A stretch of 64,000 bases of DNA from Pedobacter rhodius (GCF_027213645.1 NZ_JAPWGL010000001.1:62001-126000); one strand, 5' to 3'; shown: positions 1-12,635, counted from the first letter of the stretch. Notes: generated from the sequence alone by a model not told the origin. A program made the numbers and translations.

Positions 1-1309
<1,309 letters not shown>

Positions 1310-1391
1310 TTATTCTTACTTAATTTTAAATATATATTATAAATTTTTTCAATAAGGTTTTTATAGATAATTTAGAGGCCTAATACAACCT

Positions 1392-2303
1392 ATGAAAACA
1401 GTTTTAACGACCGGCAGCAATGGCCTTTTAGGACAGAAAATAACTGAGAAAGTTTTAGCTGAAGGGCGGGTAAAGCTTATTGCTACATCAAAAGGTGCAA
1501 ATCGTTATCCGGCTACAAACGGTTACGAATACGCTGAAATGGATATTCTTAATCCGGAGCAAGTGAAAGCCGTGGTTGAAAAATACAAGCCAGATTCAAT
1601 TATCCATACGGCCGCTATGACTAATGTTGATACGGCCGAGGCAGATAAAGCGCTTTGTCACCAGCTTAATGTAGATGCGGTTCAAACTTTATTATCGCTT
1701 TGCGAGGAAAAAAATATACAACTAATTCATCTAAGTACTGATTTCGTATTCGATGGTGCAAACGGACCATATAAAGAACAGGATGCTGTGAATCCATTAA
1801 GTTATTATGGCGAGTCGAAAGTATTGGCTGAAGAATTATTAAAAAACTCAACAGCAAAGTGGGTAATTTTGAGAACGATATTGGTTTATGGCATCACTAA
1901 CGATATGAGCCGAAGTAATATTGTGCTTTGGGCAAAAGGTGCTTTGGAGAAGGGTTTGCCTATTAATGTGGTTAATGATCAGTGGCGCATGCCAACTTTA
2001 GCTGAAGATTTGGCCGAGGCTTGTTTATTAGCTGTGGAAAAAAATGCTGAAGGAATTTATCATGTTTCAGGTAAAGATTACATGAGCATTGCAGATATAG
2101 TGCAAAAAGTTGCCGATTATTGGACACTCGATAAATCGATTATTAACGAAGTAAGTTCGGTTGGCTTAAATCAAACCGCGATACGGCCGATGAAAACAGG
2201 TTTTGTATTGGATAAAACGATAAGAGATTTAGGTTATAATCCTCATAGTTTTGATGAAGGATTGAGCGTGGTAGATGGGCAGATGGTCGTTAGGAATAAA
2301 TGA
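1392..2303 (+). CDS. SDR-family oxidoreductase, RmlD (dTDP-4-dehydrorhamnose reductase)-like
   Basis: Extended short-chain dehydrogenase of 303 residues, probably NAD(P)H-dependent. The Rossmann motif GSNGLLG is at residues 8-14, the RmlD-type signature STDFVFDG is at about 115-122, and the YxxxK catalytic pair falls in YGESK (Tyr139, Lys143). Length fits RmlD. No other rml genes are adjacent, so the substrate is uncertain. It could reduce dTDP-4-keto-rhamnose or another nucleotide sugar, or act as a general sugar-nucleotide reductase. The ATG at 1392 directly precedes the Rossmann strand. Confidence 0.85.
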   Translation: MKTVLTTGSNGLLGQKITEKVLAEGRVKLIATSKGANRYPATNGYEYAEMDILNPEQVKAVVEKYKPDSIIHTAAMTNVDTAEADKALCHQLNVDAVQTLLSLCEEKNIQLIHLSTDFVFDGANGPYKEQDAVNPLSYYGESKVLAEELLKNSTAKWVILRTILVYGITNDMSRSNIVLWAKGALEKGLPINVVNDQWRMPTLAEDLAEACLLAVEKNAEGIYHVSGKDYMSIADIVQKVADYWTLDKSIINEVSSVGLNQTAIRPMKTGFVLDKTIRDLGYNPHSFDEGLSVVDGQMVVRNK

Positions 2304-2406
2304 TGTTATTCGTTTGTCGTCTTTCGTGTGTCGTTCAACGAAAAACGAACAACTTACAACTTACAACGAGCAACGAAAAAAAAACGATTAACAAATAATT
2401 AAACAT

Positions 2407-2871
2407 ATGTCACTACAAATTGGCGACCAAGCCCCGGATTTTAAATTATTCAGTTCAGAGTTAACTGAAGTCTCTTTATCGGCTTTTAAAGGCAAAAAGG
2501 TAATTATTCATTTTTTTCCTATGGCTTTTACAGGTACCTGTACCGAACAATTATGCACAATGAGAGATAACTTCAGTTTTTATGAAGGAATTGATGCACA
2601 AGTTTTAGGTATATCTGTAGATTCTCCTTTTTCTTTAGCTAAGTTCAAAGAAGTTCAAAATTATCAGTTCCCATTACTGTCCGATTTTAATAAAGATGTA
2701 TCTGCTGCTTACGGCGCTTTATATGATGAATTTGTATTCGGATTGAAAGGTGTTTCCAAGAGAGCAGCCTTTGTTATAGATGAAGAAGGAAAAATTGCCT
2801 ATGCAGAAGTTTTGGAAAATGCCGGTGATTTACCTGATTTCAAAGCAATTAACGATTCGTTAAAAGCTTAG
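2407..2871 (+). CDS. Peroxiredoxin / redoxin domain protein
   Basis: Cytosolic thiol peroxidase of the AhpC/TSA-PrxQ fold, 154 residues, with no signal peptide. The active-site loop PMAFTGTCTEQLC contains the conserved Pro38, Thr42 and peroxidatic Cys45. A second cysteine, Cys50, lies five residues on, which is the position of the resolving cysteine in PrxQ-type atypical 2-Cys enzymes. The protein starts MSLQIGDQAPDF, typical of the family. It is expected to reduce hydroperoxides with thioredoxin as partner. The upstream 100 bases are low-complexity and hold no recognisable gene. Confidence 0.88.
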   Translation: MSLQIGDQAPDFKLFSSELTEVSLSAFKGKKVIIHFFPMAFTGTCTEQLCTMRDNFSFYEGIDAQVLGISVDSPFSLAKFKEVQNYQFPLLSDFNKDVSAAYGALYDEFVFGLKGVSKRAAFVIDEEGKIAYAEVLENAGDLPDFKAINDSLKA

Positions 2872-2916
2872 CGTAAATTAGCTGTAAAAGTGGATTCGAT
2901 TTTTTTTCAAATATAA

Positions 2917-2947
2917 TTGCGAATTTAAATCTCAAATCTTACTTTTG
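2917..2947 (+). promoter_or_regulatory. Bacteroidota-type promoter of tRNA-Arg
   Basis: TTG at 2917-2919 (-33 element) and TACTTTTG at 2940-2947 (exact TAnnTTTG -7 element), separated by 20 bases, end 22 bases before the mature tRNA. Both boxes and their spacing fit the Bacteroidota housekeeping sigma consensus. Confidence 0.7.
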
Positions 2948-2969
2948 CAGTCCGTTAACAAACGGAATT

Positions 2970-3043
2970 GCATTTGTAGCTCAATTGGATAGAGCATCTC
3001 ACTACGGATGAGAAGGTTTGGGGTTCGAATCCCTACAAGTGCA
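2970..3043 (+). tRNA. tRNA-Arg (anticodon ACG)
   Basis: Full cloverleaf, 74 nt. Acceptor stem GCATTTG/CAAGTGC with one G-T pair, D stem GCTC/GAGC, anticodon stem TCTCA/TGAGA around loop CTACGGA (anticodon ACG at 3004-3006), and T arm TGGGG-TTCGAAT-CCCTA. The discriminator base is A and CCA is not encoded. ACG would be read with inosine at the wobble position after deamination by TadA. Confidence 0.95.
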
Positions 3044-3054
3044 CAATTTGGATG

Positions 3055-3094
3055 AAGCCTTGTCGCCCCATGGCGATAAGGCTTTATTAATTTT
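3055..3094 (+). terminator. Rho-independent terminator after tRNA-Arg
   Basis: Long hairpin with arms AAGCCTTGTCGCC and GGCGATAAGGCTT around a short loop, followed by a T-rich tail. It lies 12 bases after the tRNA. Confidence 0.75.
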
Positions 3095-3116
3095 AAAGAT
3101 AACCTAAACCACGTTG

Positions 3117-3686
3117 ATGCTTAATTTAGTTCTCTTTGGCCCCCCGGGGGCGGGTAAAGGCACCCAATCCGAAAAACTGATTTCAAAATATCAGTTAGTT
3201 CATATTTCAACCGGCGATTTGTTCAGAGCGCATGTAAAGGGAGAAACCAAACTAGGGAAAAAAGTTAGTCAGTTGTTGGCAGATGGCGAATTGGTGCCGG
3301 ATGCAATTACGATTGCAATGCTTGAAGAAGAAGTAGATAAGAATCCTGATGCAAAAGGATTCGTGTTCGATGGTTTTCCACGTACTGTGCCTCAGGCAAA
3401 AGAGCTTGATTTATTTTTGGAGCGTAAAGGCAGTAAAATTGCAGGTGTTATTGCTTTAGATGTTAATCAGGAAGAATTAACAAAACGCATTGCGGAGCGT
3501 CATAAAATTAGCGGCCGGCCAGATGACGACGCTGAAAAGTTAAAAAAGCGTATTTCAGAATACTTCGATAAAACAATTCATGTGTTACCTTATTATGAGG
3601 AACAAGGCAAGTTGAAAAAAGTAAATGGAATCGGAGAAATAGAAACAGTTTATAATGATCTTTGCGCTGTAATCGATCAGTTCTAA
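3117..3686 (+). CDS. adk: Adenylate kinase
   Basis: Nucleoside monophosphate kinase catalysing ATP + AMP = 2 ADP in the cytosol; 189 residues from ATG 3117. The P-loop GPPGAGKGT is at residues 8-16, followed by the NMP-binding segment (STGDLFR), DGFPRT, and a short LID region (ERHKISGRPDDDAEKL) lacking zinc cysteines, so this is the short-type enzyme usual in Bacteroidota. A TTG directly in front at 3114 could also be read as a start. The ATG is preferred because the protein then begins MLNLVLFG as in homologues. A strong terminator separates it from obgE. Confidence 0.95.
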   Translation: MLNLVLFGPPGAGKGTQSEKLISKYQLVHISTGDLFRAHVKGETKLGKKVSQLLADGELVPDAITIAMLEEEVDKNPDAKGFVFDGFPRTVPQAKELDLFLERKGSKIAGVIALDVNQEELTKRIAERHKISGRPDDDAEKLKKRISEYFDKTIHVLPYYEEQGKLKKVNGIGEIETVYNDLCAVIDQF

Positions 3687-3708
3687 ATAATAGAATTTTT
3701 AATTTATA

Positions 3709-3757
3709 ACATCCGCAGAAAAGGCATTAGTTGTTTTTTGCGGATGTTTGTTTTTTA
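3709..3757 (+). terminator. Rho-independent terminator after adk
   Basis: Inverted arms ACATCCGCA and TGCGGATGT around a 21-base loop, followed by a T-rich tract. It argues against any obgE start upstream of 3805, because an upstream in-frame start would fall inside the hairpin tail. Confidence 0.7.
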
Positions 3758-3804
3758 GCGATTTTTGTCAGCCGAAAATCGTCAATCTAAAATCTAAAAT
3801 AAAT

Positions 3805-4800
3805 ATGTCACAGGGTTCAAATTTCGTAGATTATGTAAAAATTTGTTGTCGTTCGGGTAAAGGCGGCGCAGGTTCTGCACATTTGCATCGTGATATTTTA
3901 ACGTCGATGGGTGGTCCTGACGGTGGTGATGGTGGTCGTGGCGGACACATTATCGTGAAAGGAAGTATTCACATCTGGACATTGTTACACCTTAAATACC
4001 GTAAACATATTATTGCTGAAGATGGGGGTGCCGGTGGCAGTTCGCATAAATTTGGTAAACAGGGTACGGATGAAATTCTCGAAGTTCCACTTGGGACCAT
4101 TGCCAGGGATGCAGAAACCGGTGAAGTGCTTTTCGAAATTACCAAAGATGGTGAAACTAAAATTTTAACAGCCGGCGGTCGTGGAGGTTTGGGTAATGCA
4201 CATTTCAAAAATGCGGTTCAGCAAACGCCACGTTATGCACAACCTGGTGAACCGGGTAAGGAAGTCTGGAATATTCTTGAATTAAAGGTTTTAGCCGATG
4301 TTGGCCTGGTTGGTTTTCCGAACGCCGGCAAATCTACCTTGCTTTCAGTTGTTTCTGCCGCTAAACCGGAAATTGCTGATTATCCGTTTACGACCATTGT
4401 ACCTAATTTAGGAATTGTAAGTTACAGAGGCGGAAAGTCATTCGTAATGGCTGATATTCCGGGAATTATTGAAGGTGCTTCAAAAGGTAAAGGCTTAGGC
4501 TATCGCTTCCTGCGTCATATCGAACGTAATTCCGTATTGCTTTTTATGGTTCCTGCAGATACCAGCAGAAGTATTAAAGAAGAATATGAAATCTTAAAAA
4601 GAGAACTCGAATCTTACAATCCTGAATTAATGCAGAAACCGCATGTTTTGGCCATTACCAAATCAGATATGCTGGATGAGGAATTAATGGCAGAAATGAA
4701 ACTGGATTTACCAAATATTCCCTCAATATTTATTTCATCAGTTGCTGAAAAAAATATCTTGGAGTTAAAAGACATGCTCGTAAAAGCGATTGAAGGATAA
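3805..4800 (+). CDS. obgE: Obg-family GTPase ObgE/CgtA
   Basis: Ribosome-associated GTPase involved in late 50S assembly and stress control; 331 residues from ATG 3805. It has the glycine-rich Obg fold at residues 1-155 ([21 protein letters not shown]) followed by a TRAFAC G domain with G1 [10 protein letters not shown]3 DIPG and G4 TKSD. The frame is open further upstream, but that stretch runs into the adk terminator. The start at [11 protein letters not shown] matches the family. There is no C-terminal OCT domain, as is common outside Firmicutes. Confidence 0.95.
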   Translation: MSQGSNFVDYVKICCRSGKGGAGSAHLHRDILTSMGGPDGGDGGRGGHIIVKGSIHIWTLLHLKYRKHIIAEDGGAGGSSHKFGKQGTDEILEVPLGTIARDAETGEVLFEITKDGETKILTAGGRGGLGNAHFKNAVQQTPRYAQPGEPGKEVWNILELKVLADVGLVGFPNAGKSTLLSVVSAAKPEIADYPFTTIVPNLGIVSYRGGKSFVMADIPGIIEGASKGKGLGYRFLRHIERNSVLLFMVPADTSRSIKEEYEILKRELESYNPELMQKPHVLAITKSDMLDEELMAEMKLDLPNIPSIFISSVAEKNILELKDMLVKAIEG

Positions 4801-4886
4801 GGATGATGGTGGATGGATGATGGATGATTGGAAAGAAAAAGTTCTGAACTTTTTTACCAATTAAATTGTAATAATTCAGCAAATCT

Positions 4887-5636
4887 TTAACCTCTGAATT
4901 GGTCTACGGCTAAGCCAATCCATTCTTTAAAAAGCAATTCCCAGGAACTTAAAATACCGGGGTCGGGAATAAAGTCGCCAATTGAATATCCGTTTGTTCT
5001 GCCGATATAATTTGTAGGCAGATAATCGGGTTTTGTTTTATAGAACTTATTAAAAATTAATCTGGCTCTTGGAATGTGCCATGCACTGGTTACAACAACA
5101 ACTTTTGCACCCGGAAATTTTTGCGCTATTAACTGAGCGCTAAATTTGGCATTTTCAATCGTATTTCGGCTTTGATTTTCAATTAACACATCTGAATCGG
5201 GTATGCATATATCGTGCAGAAATTTCTTTACTAAATCAGCCTCTTTAATCTTATTGTCGAGCAAACTTGCATTTCCGCTTGCTATCAGGATTTTTTTTAT
5301 TTTACCCTTTTTATATAAAGAAAGGGTTTGGAAAAGCCTGTCGTTGGCCCAATTGAACTGTATTTCGTGGTTTCTCTTGTTCAAGCCTGAAAACCCGCCT
5401 AAAACAACAGCGATATCGTAATTCTTTTGTTCCTTCGGATATTCAGGTTCATAAAAATTGTATGCCTTTCCAATCAGATAGCCATTAGAAAATATTAAAA
5501 ATACGGCTAACGCTGCTAAAAAGAAACGTTTTTTTAGTTTCTTGTTTTTAACGAAAATTGAAAGTGCCAACAGTATGCTGAACCATAGAAACGGCTTGAT
5601 CAGAAACAACAGAATTTTTGAGAGGATAAAAATCAT
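4887..5636 (-). CDS. YdcF/SanA-like (DUF218) membrane protein
   Basis: 249 residues. Two N-terminal hydrophobic segments (about 5-25 and 38-58) anchor a DUF218 domain. Recognisable family features are the strand YDIAVVLGG, ASGN, the ENQSRNTIENA stretch, and VVVTSAWHIPRA. E. coli relatives (ElyC, SanA, YdcF) have roles in envelope integrity, and some bind S-adenosylmethionine; the reaction is not settled. It is followed on the same strand, upstream, by a YtxH-type gene. Function assignment is limited to the family. Confidence 0.8.
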   Translation of the reverse strand: MIFILSKILLFLIKPFLWFSILLALSIFVKNKKLKKRFFLAALAVFLIFSNGYLIGKAYNFYEPEYPKEQKNYDIAVVLGGFSGLNKRNHEIQFNWANDRLFQTLSLYKKGKIKKILIASGNASLLDNKIKEADLVKKFLHDICIPDSDVLIENQSRNTIENAKFSAQLIAQKFPGAKVVVVTSAWHIPRARLIFNKFYKTKPDYLPTNYIGRTNGYSIGDFIPDPGILSSWELLFKEWIGLAVDQFRG

Positions 5637-5692
5637 GGAATGATATTATCCTGTAAAACTAAACAATTGTTTTGATTGGCAATGGAAAAGGT

Positions 5693-6058
5693 TTAGCCTT
5701 GTCCTTCCTGGACCTGACCATTTTCGTGGGCAGATTCTAGTATTTCCTTAACACTCGATTTAGCTTTTTTTGTAACTTTATGTTTGAAATGGGGTACTTC
5801 ATGCTCAACAATATCATTTTCAATTGCCTCAACCCCAAATACTTTTTCTTTTAACAGATTATATTTATCCTGGAAGCCATAACGTAAATTTTTTGCGCTA
5901 CCGGCAATTTTTCCACGGGTTTCCTCACCGCTATCCGGTGCAAATAAAACACTGATTATGGCGCCAACAGCTAAACCTGCAACAAGTGCAATCGCAACCT
6001 GCGCATTATTGTTCGATTTGTGCGTTAAATATTTTCCAACTAACTTTCTGTATTTCAT
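5693..6058 (-). CDS. YtxH domain-containing protein
   Basis: 121 residues. It has an N-terminal basic stretch, one glycine/alanine-rich transmembrane helix (about 20-40, ALVAGLAVGAIISVLFAP), then the typical YtxH continuation DSGEETRGKI and a charged, probably helical tail. YtxH proteins are small envelope-linked proteins, often stress induced and sometimes annotated as gas vesicle-like; the mechanism is unknown. It lies 57 bases before the YdcF-like gene on the same strand. Confidence 0.8.
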   Translation of the reverse strand: MKYRKLVGKYLTHKSNNNAQVAIALVAGLAVGAIISVLFAPDSGEETRGKIAGSAKNLRYGFQDKYNLLKEKVFGVEAIENDIVEHEVPHFKHKVTKKAKSSVKEILESAHENGQVQEGQG

Positions 6059-6162
6059 AACGTAGCATTTTTAAAAAGAACAAATGCCAGGTTATAATGT
6101 TTCATAAAATCTTAATAAGTATAAATATAGGTAAGTTTAAACTTTCAAATATTCTGAATAAA

Positions 6163-6543
6163 ATGGTAAAAGCAACGATAAATAAAGAGCACTACGCCTG
6201 TTCTGTAACTGATGGTTCACACGAAATTATAATTGATGAGCCGATCGATTTAGGCGGAACAAATAAAGGATTTGCACCTAAAGGATTATTAATGGCCTCT
6301 TTAGCATCCTGCGTAGCAATTACATTAAGAATGTACATCGACAGAAAACAATGGGAAGTTGAAAAAATCGACGTTGAAGTTAACCTTAGTATAGAAAATG
6401 CTGAAACGATATTTGTTGAAGAAATTACCTGTACAGGTCAATTAACGGATGAACAAAAGTTAAGGTTGGAAGATATTGCCTCCAAATGCCCGGTGAGCAA
6501 AATTTTAACTGCGGGCCATGAAGTTCGGTCAAAAGTCTTATAA
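6163..6543 (+). CDS. OsmC family peroxidase-like protein
   Basis: 126 residues from ATG 6163. OsmC/Ohr fold with the two conserved cysteines in SLASCVAITLRMY and ASKCPVSKIL, and the expected alpha/beta pattern. Members reduce organic hydroperoxides with dithiol cofactors. The frame stays open upstream to 6097, but the residues added there are not family-like, and MVKATINKEHYAC is the usual N-terminus. It is transcribed away from the YtxH gene. Confidence 0.85.
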   Translation: MVKATINKEHYACSVTDGSHEIIIDEPIDLGGTNKGFAPKGLLMASLASCVAITLRMYIDRKQWEVEKIDVEVNLSIENAETIFVEEITCTGQLTDEQKLRLEDIASKCPVSKILTAGHEVRSKVL

Positions 6544-6564
6544 TTTTAAATCGTGCAAAACTCC

Positions 6565-6597
6565 TTTAGACAATCCTGAAAAGCTTTAATATCTTTG
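6565..6597 (+). promoter_or_regulatory. Bacteroidota-type promoter upstream of the DUF2130 gene
   Basis: TATCTTTG at 6590-6597 matches the TAnnTTTG -7 consensus exactly. A TTTAG at 6565-6569 is a poor -33 candidate. The -7 box lies 36 bases before the ATG at 6633. Confidence 0.5.
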
Positions 6598-6632
6598 TGT
6601 GAACCGTGGGAGTTTTCTACGGTTAAGAAATT

Positions 6633-7883
6633 ATGGCTACAGAAATTAAATGTCCGAACTGTGCTCATGTTTTTCCGATGGAGGAAGCCATGGCCGAAGA
6701 TTATAAGAAAGAGCTGCGTGAGAAAATGCTTACCTTTACTAAGCAAAAAGATGAAGAATTTCAGCGGAAATTAGCCATTCTTGAAAATGAAAAGCAATTA
6801 CAACAAAAAGCTTTTGATACAAAACTGGTAGAAGAAAAAAATAAACTAAAAGGCGATTTGGAAGAAAATCTGCGCAAAAGTATTGCCTCTGATTATGAAA
6901 CCAAATTACAAATGCTTGAGGGGTCGGCTAAAGATAATGCCGAAAAATTAAGGCTGGCCCGCGAAAAGGAACTTCAGTTTTTGAAACGCGAAGAAAGCTT
7001 ACTTTTAAAAGAGCAGGAAATGGAACTTTCCATGCAACGTAAAATGCAGGAGCAGCGAAATGAACTTGTTGAGCAAATTCGTAAGCAGGAAGCCGAAAAA
7101 AATAGCATTAAGGATACTGAACATCAATTGCGTTTAAAGGAATTGGAGAAACAGCTCGACGACCAGAAAAAACTGGCTGAGGAGATGAAGCGCAAAGCAG
7201 AACAAGGTAGCATGCAATTGCAGGGTGAAGTTCAGGAGCTGATTTTAGAAGAATTATTGCGCAGCAATTTTCCTTTTGATTTGATCGAGGAAGTTGGCAA
7301 AGGTGTTCGTGGGGCAGATTGTGTACAGGTGGTTCGTAACCAGTTCGGACAAGAATGCGGTAAGATCATATATGAAAGTAAACGTACAAAAGATTTTGGC
7401 GGCGACTGGATTGAAAAACTAAAGAAAGACATGCGGAGTATGGGTGTAGACGTAGCGGTAATCGTGAGTCAGTGTTATCCCAAGGGCATGGATTGTTTTG
7501 GTCAACGGGATGGTGTTTGGATTTGCTCTTTTGAGGAAGTAAATGCAGTAGCTTATGTGTTGCGTGATGGGATTTTGCGTTTATCGAGCGCTATGAAATC
7601 GCAGGAAAACCGTGGCGATAAAATGCACATGCTTTACGATTATTTAACAGGCGCAGAATTCTCAGAGCAATGGAAAGCCATTCGTGAGGGTTTTATGAGC
7701 ATGAAATTATCCATCCAACGCGAACGTGATGCCATGGAGCGCTTATGGAAAGCACGTGAAAAACAATTGGAAAAAGTGTTGTTAAATGCAACGCATATCC
7801 GCGGCTCGATTGAAGGCATTGCCGGAAGCGATAGTATTCAGTTGAGTTTGACGGATGATGATGAAACTTTGTTATTAGATTAA
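6633..7883 (+). CDS. DUF2130 domain-containing coiled-coil protein
   Basis: 416 residues. A CPNC knuckle (Cys7, Cys10) opens the protein, possibly half of a zinc ribbon. A long, highly charged coiled coil follows at about residues 25-200. The DUF2130 domain (about 200-365) contains GKGVRGADCVQVV and YESKRTKDFGGDW. An acidic residue and lysine after a beta strand recall the PD-(D/E)xK nuclease core, but nuclease activity is an inference. A second helical stretch ends the protein. No partner gene is adjacent, and no biological role is established. Confidence 0.8.
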   Translation: MATEIKCPNCAHVFPMEEAMAEDYKKELREKMLTFTKQKDEEFQRKLAILENEKQLQQKAFDTKLVEEKNKLKGDLEENLRKSIASDYETKLQMLEGSAKDNAEKLRLAREKELQFLKREESLLLKEQEMELSMQRKMQEQRNELVEQIRKQEAEKNSIKDTEHQLRLKELEKQLDDQKKLAEEMKRKAEQGSMQLQGEVQELILEELLRSNFPFDLIEEVGKGVRGADCVQVVRNQFGQECGKIIYESKRTKDFGGDWIEKLKKDMRSMGVDVAVIVSQCYPKGMDCFGQRDGVWICSFEEVNAVAYVLRDGILRLSSAMKSQENRGDKMHMLYDYLTGAEFSEQWKAIREGFMSMKLSIQRERDAMERLWKAREKQLEKVLLNATHIRGSIEGIAGSDSIQLSLTDDDETLLLD

Positions 7884-7896
7884 CAATTTAATTTTT

Positions 7897-7954
7897 ACCA
7901 CCTAAGGAACTTAAGAATATTTTAGCTTAGGTGCGCTAAGGTGTCTCAGGTGGT
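7897..7954 (+). repeat. 58-bp palindromic intergenic repeat, copy 1
   Basis: Begins ACCACCTAAG and ends CAGGTGGT, so it is itself an imperfect palindrome. It matches the reverse complement of 12636-12693 at 49 of 58 positions by eye. It lies between the DUF2130 and GH97 genes. Confidence 0.8.
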
Positions 7955-7980
7955 GAAGAATTATTGCAATTAAAAAATAA

Positions 7981-10128
<2,148 letters not shown>

Positions 10129-10139
10129 GTTTACTGATT

Positions 10140-10302
10140 TAACCGCAAAGAACGCTAGGTTTTTCGCAGAGTTTTTAAAGTATTAAGTAAGAAAAACATA
10201 AAGCTTTTTAATAATTAGTCGTTCCATTTGGAACGACTTTTTTGTTTAAAAATCCGACTGCTCTTTCTTTGCGTTTTCACTTTGCGTACTTTGCGTTTAA
10301 CA
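10140..10302. repeat. Inverted GCAAAG-type repeat arms flanking a terminator
   Basis: The left arm (about 10140-10170, CCGCAAAGAACGC) and right arm (about 10266-10302, read in reverse GCAAAGTACGCAAAG) are imperfect inverted copies of a GCAAAG/ACGC motif on either side of the GH97 terminator. They look like the two ends of one intergenic repeat element. Confidence 0.55.
10217..10243 (+). terminator. Rho-independent terminator after GH97 gene
   Basis: Perfect 9-bp stem AGTCGTTCC/GGAACGACT with an ATTT loop, followed by six T. Confidence 0.85.
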
Positions 10303-10318
10303 AAAGCAACTTAAAATC

Positions 10319-10795
10319 ATGGCCAGAACAAAAAATCACATTGAACTTCAATTTTTAAGCGAACCATCTGATGTAAATTATGGTGGTAAAGTGCATGGCG
10401 GAATGATGATGAAATGGATTGACCAGGCTGCCTTCGCTTGTGCGCTACAATGGAGCGAATCTTATTGTGTAACGGTTTATGTAGGTGGAATTCGGTTTTT
10501 TCACCCGGTACACATTGGTCATCTGGTAAAAATGGAAGCCCGGATTATTTATACCGGTAAAACGAGTATGCATATTGCTGTGGATGCCTATTCAAAACCT
10601 GTTGGCAAGGCCGACTTTGTTAAAAACACACACTGCATTATTGTTTTCGTAGCGGTTGATGATAACGGACAACCAAAACCTATCCCTGCTTTTAAGCCAA
10701 AAACAGAAAGGGAAATTGCCATGCATGGTTATGCCATTAAGTTAATGGAACTAAGAAAAAGCATCGACAAAGAGATGAAACCTTATATTGTCTAG
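10319..10795 (+). CDS. Hotdog-fold acyl-CoA thioesterase (YciA/BFIT type)
   Basis: 158 residues, a single 4HBT hotdog domain. The GGKVHGGMMMKWIDQAAF segment carries the conserved HGG turn and the acidic catalytic residue of YciA-like thioesterases. It would hydrolyse acyl-CoA to free acid and CoA in the cytosol; the preferred chain length cannot be read from the sequence. No signal peptide. It stands alone, converging on the minus-strand kinase gene. Confidence 0.88.
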   Translation: MARTKNHIELQFLSEPSDVNYGGKVHGGMMMKWIDQAAFACALQWSESYCVTVYVGGIRFFHPVHIGHLVKMEARIIYTGKTSMHIAVDAYSKPVGKADFVKNTHCIIVFVAVDDNGQPKPIPAFKPKTEREIAMHGYAIKLMELRKSIDKEMKPYIV

Positions 10796-10808
10796 TTAAT
10801 TTAAGGAT

Positions 10809-10840
10809 AAAAAAGGCCTCAATATTTCATTTGAAGCCTA
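10809..10840 (-). terminator. Rho-independent terminator of the kdp-linked histidine kinase gene
   Basis: On the minus strand, AGGCTTCAA pairs with TTGAGGCCT (one G-T pair) and is followed by six T. It lies 27 bases after the kinase stop and probably marks the end of the kdp transcription unit. Confidence 0.7.
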
Positions 10841-10866
10841 TTAATCATACCCGATATTTCTTTACA

Positions 10867-12618
10867 TTATTCGACTATTGGTAAGGTAAAGCAAAATTTA
10901 CTGCCTTCTCCAATGGCACTTACTACCCAGATTTTTCCCTCTTCAGCTTCTATAAAATCTTTTGAAATGGCTAAGCCCAAACCGGAACCGGATTTATTTT
11001 GCCCATCGGTAGGAACCTGGAAGTACCTGTCAAATAATCTTTTCTGATATTTTTCGTCGATGCCTTTACCATAATCCTGAACCGAAAACTGAATGAATTT
11101 GTCTTTTTGAAAAACATCAATAATGACTTTTGATTTTTCAGCACTGTAACGCAGGGCGTTTGATAAAAAGTTAACCAGCACCCAGGCTGTTTTCTGTATA
11201 TCTGCATTTACTTTCGGTAAATTGGTATCACAATTTAATTCCAGTTTAATTGCTTTCTGTTCTGCCTGAAATTTTACGGCATCAATCGCATATTGAACAA
11301 TATCTTCGGGTTTGGTTACTGCGAAGGTTAATTTTAAATTGCCGGTTTCAACCTGCGATAAATCCAAAAGCTCACTCGTAATTTTCAGTAGCCTGTCGCT
11401 ATCTTCCTTAATATGTATTAACAGCTGGTTTTGTTCTTCATTCATCGAGCCAACGCGTTCATCATTTAATAATTTTAAACTCATTTTAATGGATGAAAGC
11501 GGTGTTTTTAATTCATGGGAAACGGTTGCAATGAAATTGGTTTTAGCTTCATCAAGTTCCTTAAACTGGGTAATGTTTTTTAAAATATAAACACTTCCAG
11601 CCGATTTTGATGATTCAATTAAAGTTGTATCATCCTGCTCTTCATAGTTAGGGATTACGATTTCACGGTTTTCTAAAAGGAAATAAGATTCCTTTTCATC
11701 GGCATAAATTTTTAAGGTTTTATCAGCTGTTTCGGGTTTAATAATACGCTTTAGCAATTCATTTTTTTTAATCAGCTCTGCAACATTCTGACCGATAATT
11801 TTTTGCTCATCTAAATTTATCAGCTTTGCTGCCAGGTGGTTTAAAAACAGCACTTCTCCTTTTTCATTTAAGCCGATAATGGCATCCTGCATTTGTGCGA
11901 TAATGGCTTCTATTCTTAGTTTTTCTGATTTTATTTTGGATAGATTACTATTTTCCCATTCATTCAGTTTTACGACCATTCCGTTAAATGCATTGGCGAG
12001 TTCCGTAAATTCATCGTCGTTTTCGAAATGTAAACGTTGTTTGTAATTTTTACGGCTTATGCCCCTGATTGCGGCGCTGAATTCAGCCAGCGGATTGGCA
12101 ACAAAACCCGGGAAATTCACAATGAAAGTAAACAGTATAATAAAACTTAATGTTGCCGCAATCATGATATACAAATTTGCCCTGCCGGATGCTTCATTTG
12201 CAAGTTCGTTTTTGGCATAGATGGCTTTCATGTTCAGCTCCTCAATATTTTGAAGCAACGAGCGTAAATCTTTTACAGCACGTTGGCGGGTATCAACCGA
12301 TGGTGTGGTCTGAAGTGTTTTAAAACTGTTTTCCAGTTTCTGAACGGCCGTTCTTTCACCGGGTTCGGTAATATTTTGCCCTTCCAGTTTCAGGTTTTCT
12401 TCAAAAATACCGGCCTGGTTTGTATTTAAAGGATAAATATTTTCATCGAGTACATTTCTCATCGCCGAAACATATTTAAGCGATTTATAATTGTCTTTTA
12501 AAATCACCTTGGATTTATCAGAAAGCTCATTCAAAAAGAATAAGGCAATCAACCCAAAGGATAAAACGATGATAAAGAGAAACCCGAATCCGAGGCGAAG
12601 CTTGGTTTTTATTTTCAT
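10867..12618 (-). CDS. HAMP-PAS sensor histidine kinase linked to kdp operon
   Basis: 583-residue inner-membrane kinase. TM1 is at about 10-30, a periplasmic helical domain at 31-147, TM2 at 148-170, HAMP at about 170-225 and PAS at about 235-350. HisKA follows with His368 in SHELKTPLS, then HATPase_c with NFLSNALRYS, GKGID and GSGLGLAIS. It lies 93 bases downstream of kdpD. Since the KdpD here has no kinase module, this protein is the natural candidate to supply it, a split arrangement known in Bacteroidota kdp loci. No response regulator gene is adjacent; a sigma-54 type one lies at 24231. Confidence 0.88.
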   Translation of the reverse strand: MKIKTKLRLGFGFLFIIVLSFGLIALFFLNELSDKSKVILKDNYKSLKYVSAMRNVLDENIYPLNTNQAGIFEENLKLEGQNITEPGERTAVQKLENSFKTLQTTPSVDTRQRAVKDLRSLLQNIEELNMKAIYAKNELANEASGRANLYIMIAATLSFIILFTFIVNFPGFVANPLAEFSAAIRGISRKNYKQRLHFENDDEFTELANAFNGMVVKLNEWENSNLSKIKSEKLRIEAIIAQMQDAIIGLNEKGEVLFLNHLAAKLINLDEQKIIGQNVAELIKKNELLKRIIKPETADKTLKIYADEKESYFLLENREIVIPNYEEQDDTTLIESSKSAGSVYILKNITQFKELDEAKTNFIATVSHELKTPLSSIKMSLKLLNDERVGSMNEEQNQLLIHIKEDSDRLLKITSELLDLSQVETGNLKLTFAVTKPEDIVQYAIDAVKFQAEQKAIKLELNCDTNLPKVNADIQKTAWVLVNFLSNALRYSAEKSKVIIDVFQKDKFIQFSVQDYGKGIDEKYQKRLFDRYFQVPTDGQNKSGSGLGLAISKDFIEAEEGKIWVVSAIGEGSKFCFTLPIVE

Positions 12619-12635
12619 GATTATTTAATTTTATT

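Noticed and set aside
3748..3804. Longer N-terminus of ObgE
   Set aside because: It would begin in the adk terminator tail and lacks family similarity before [11 protein letters not shown].
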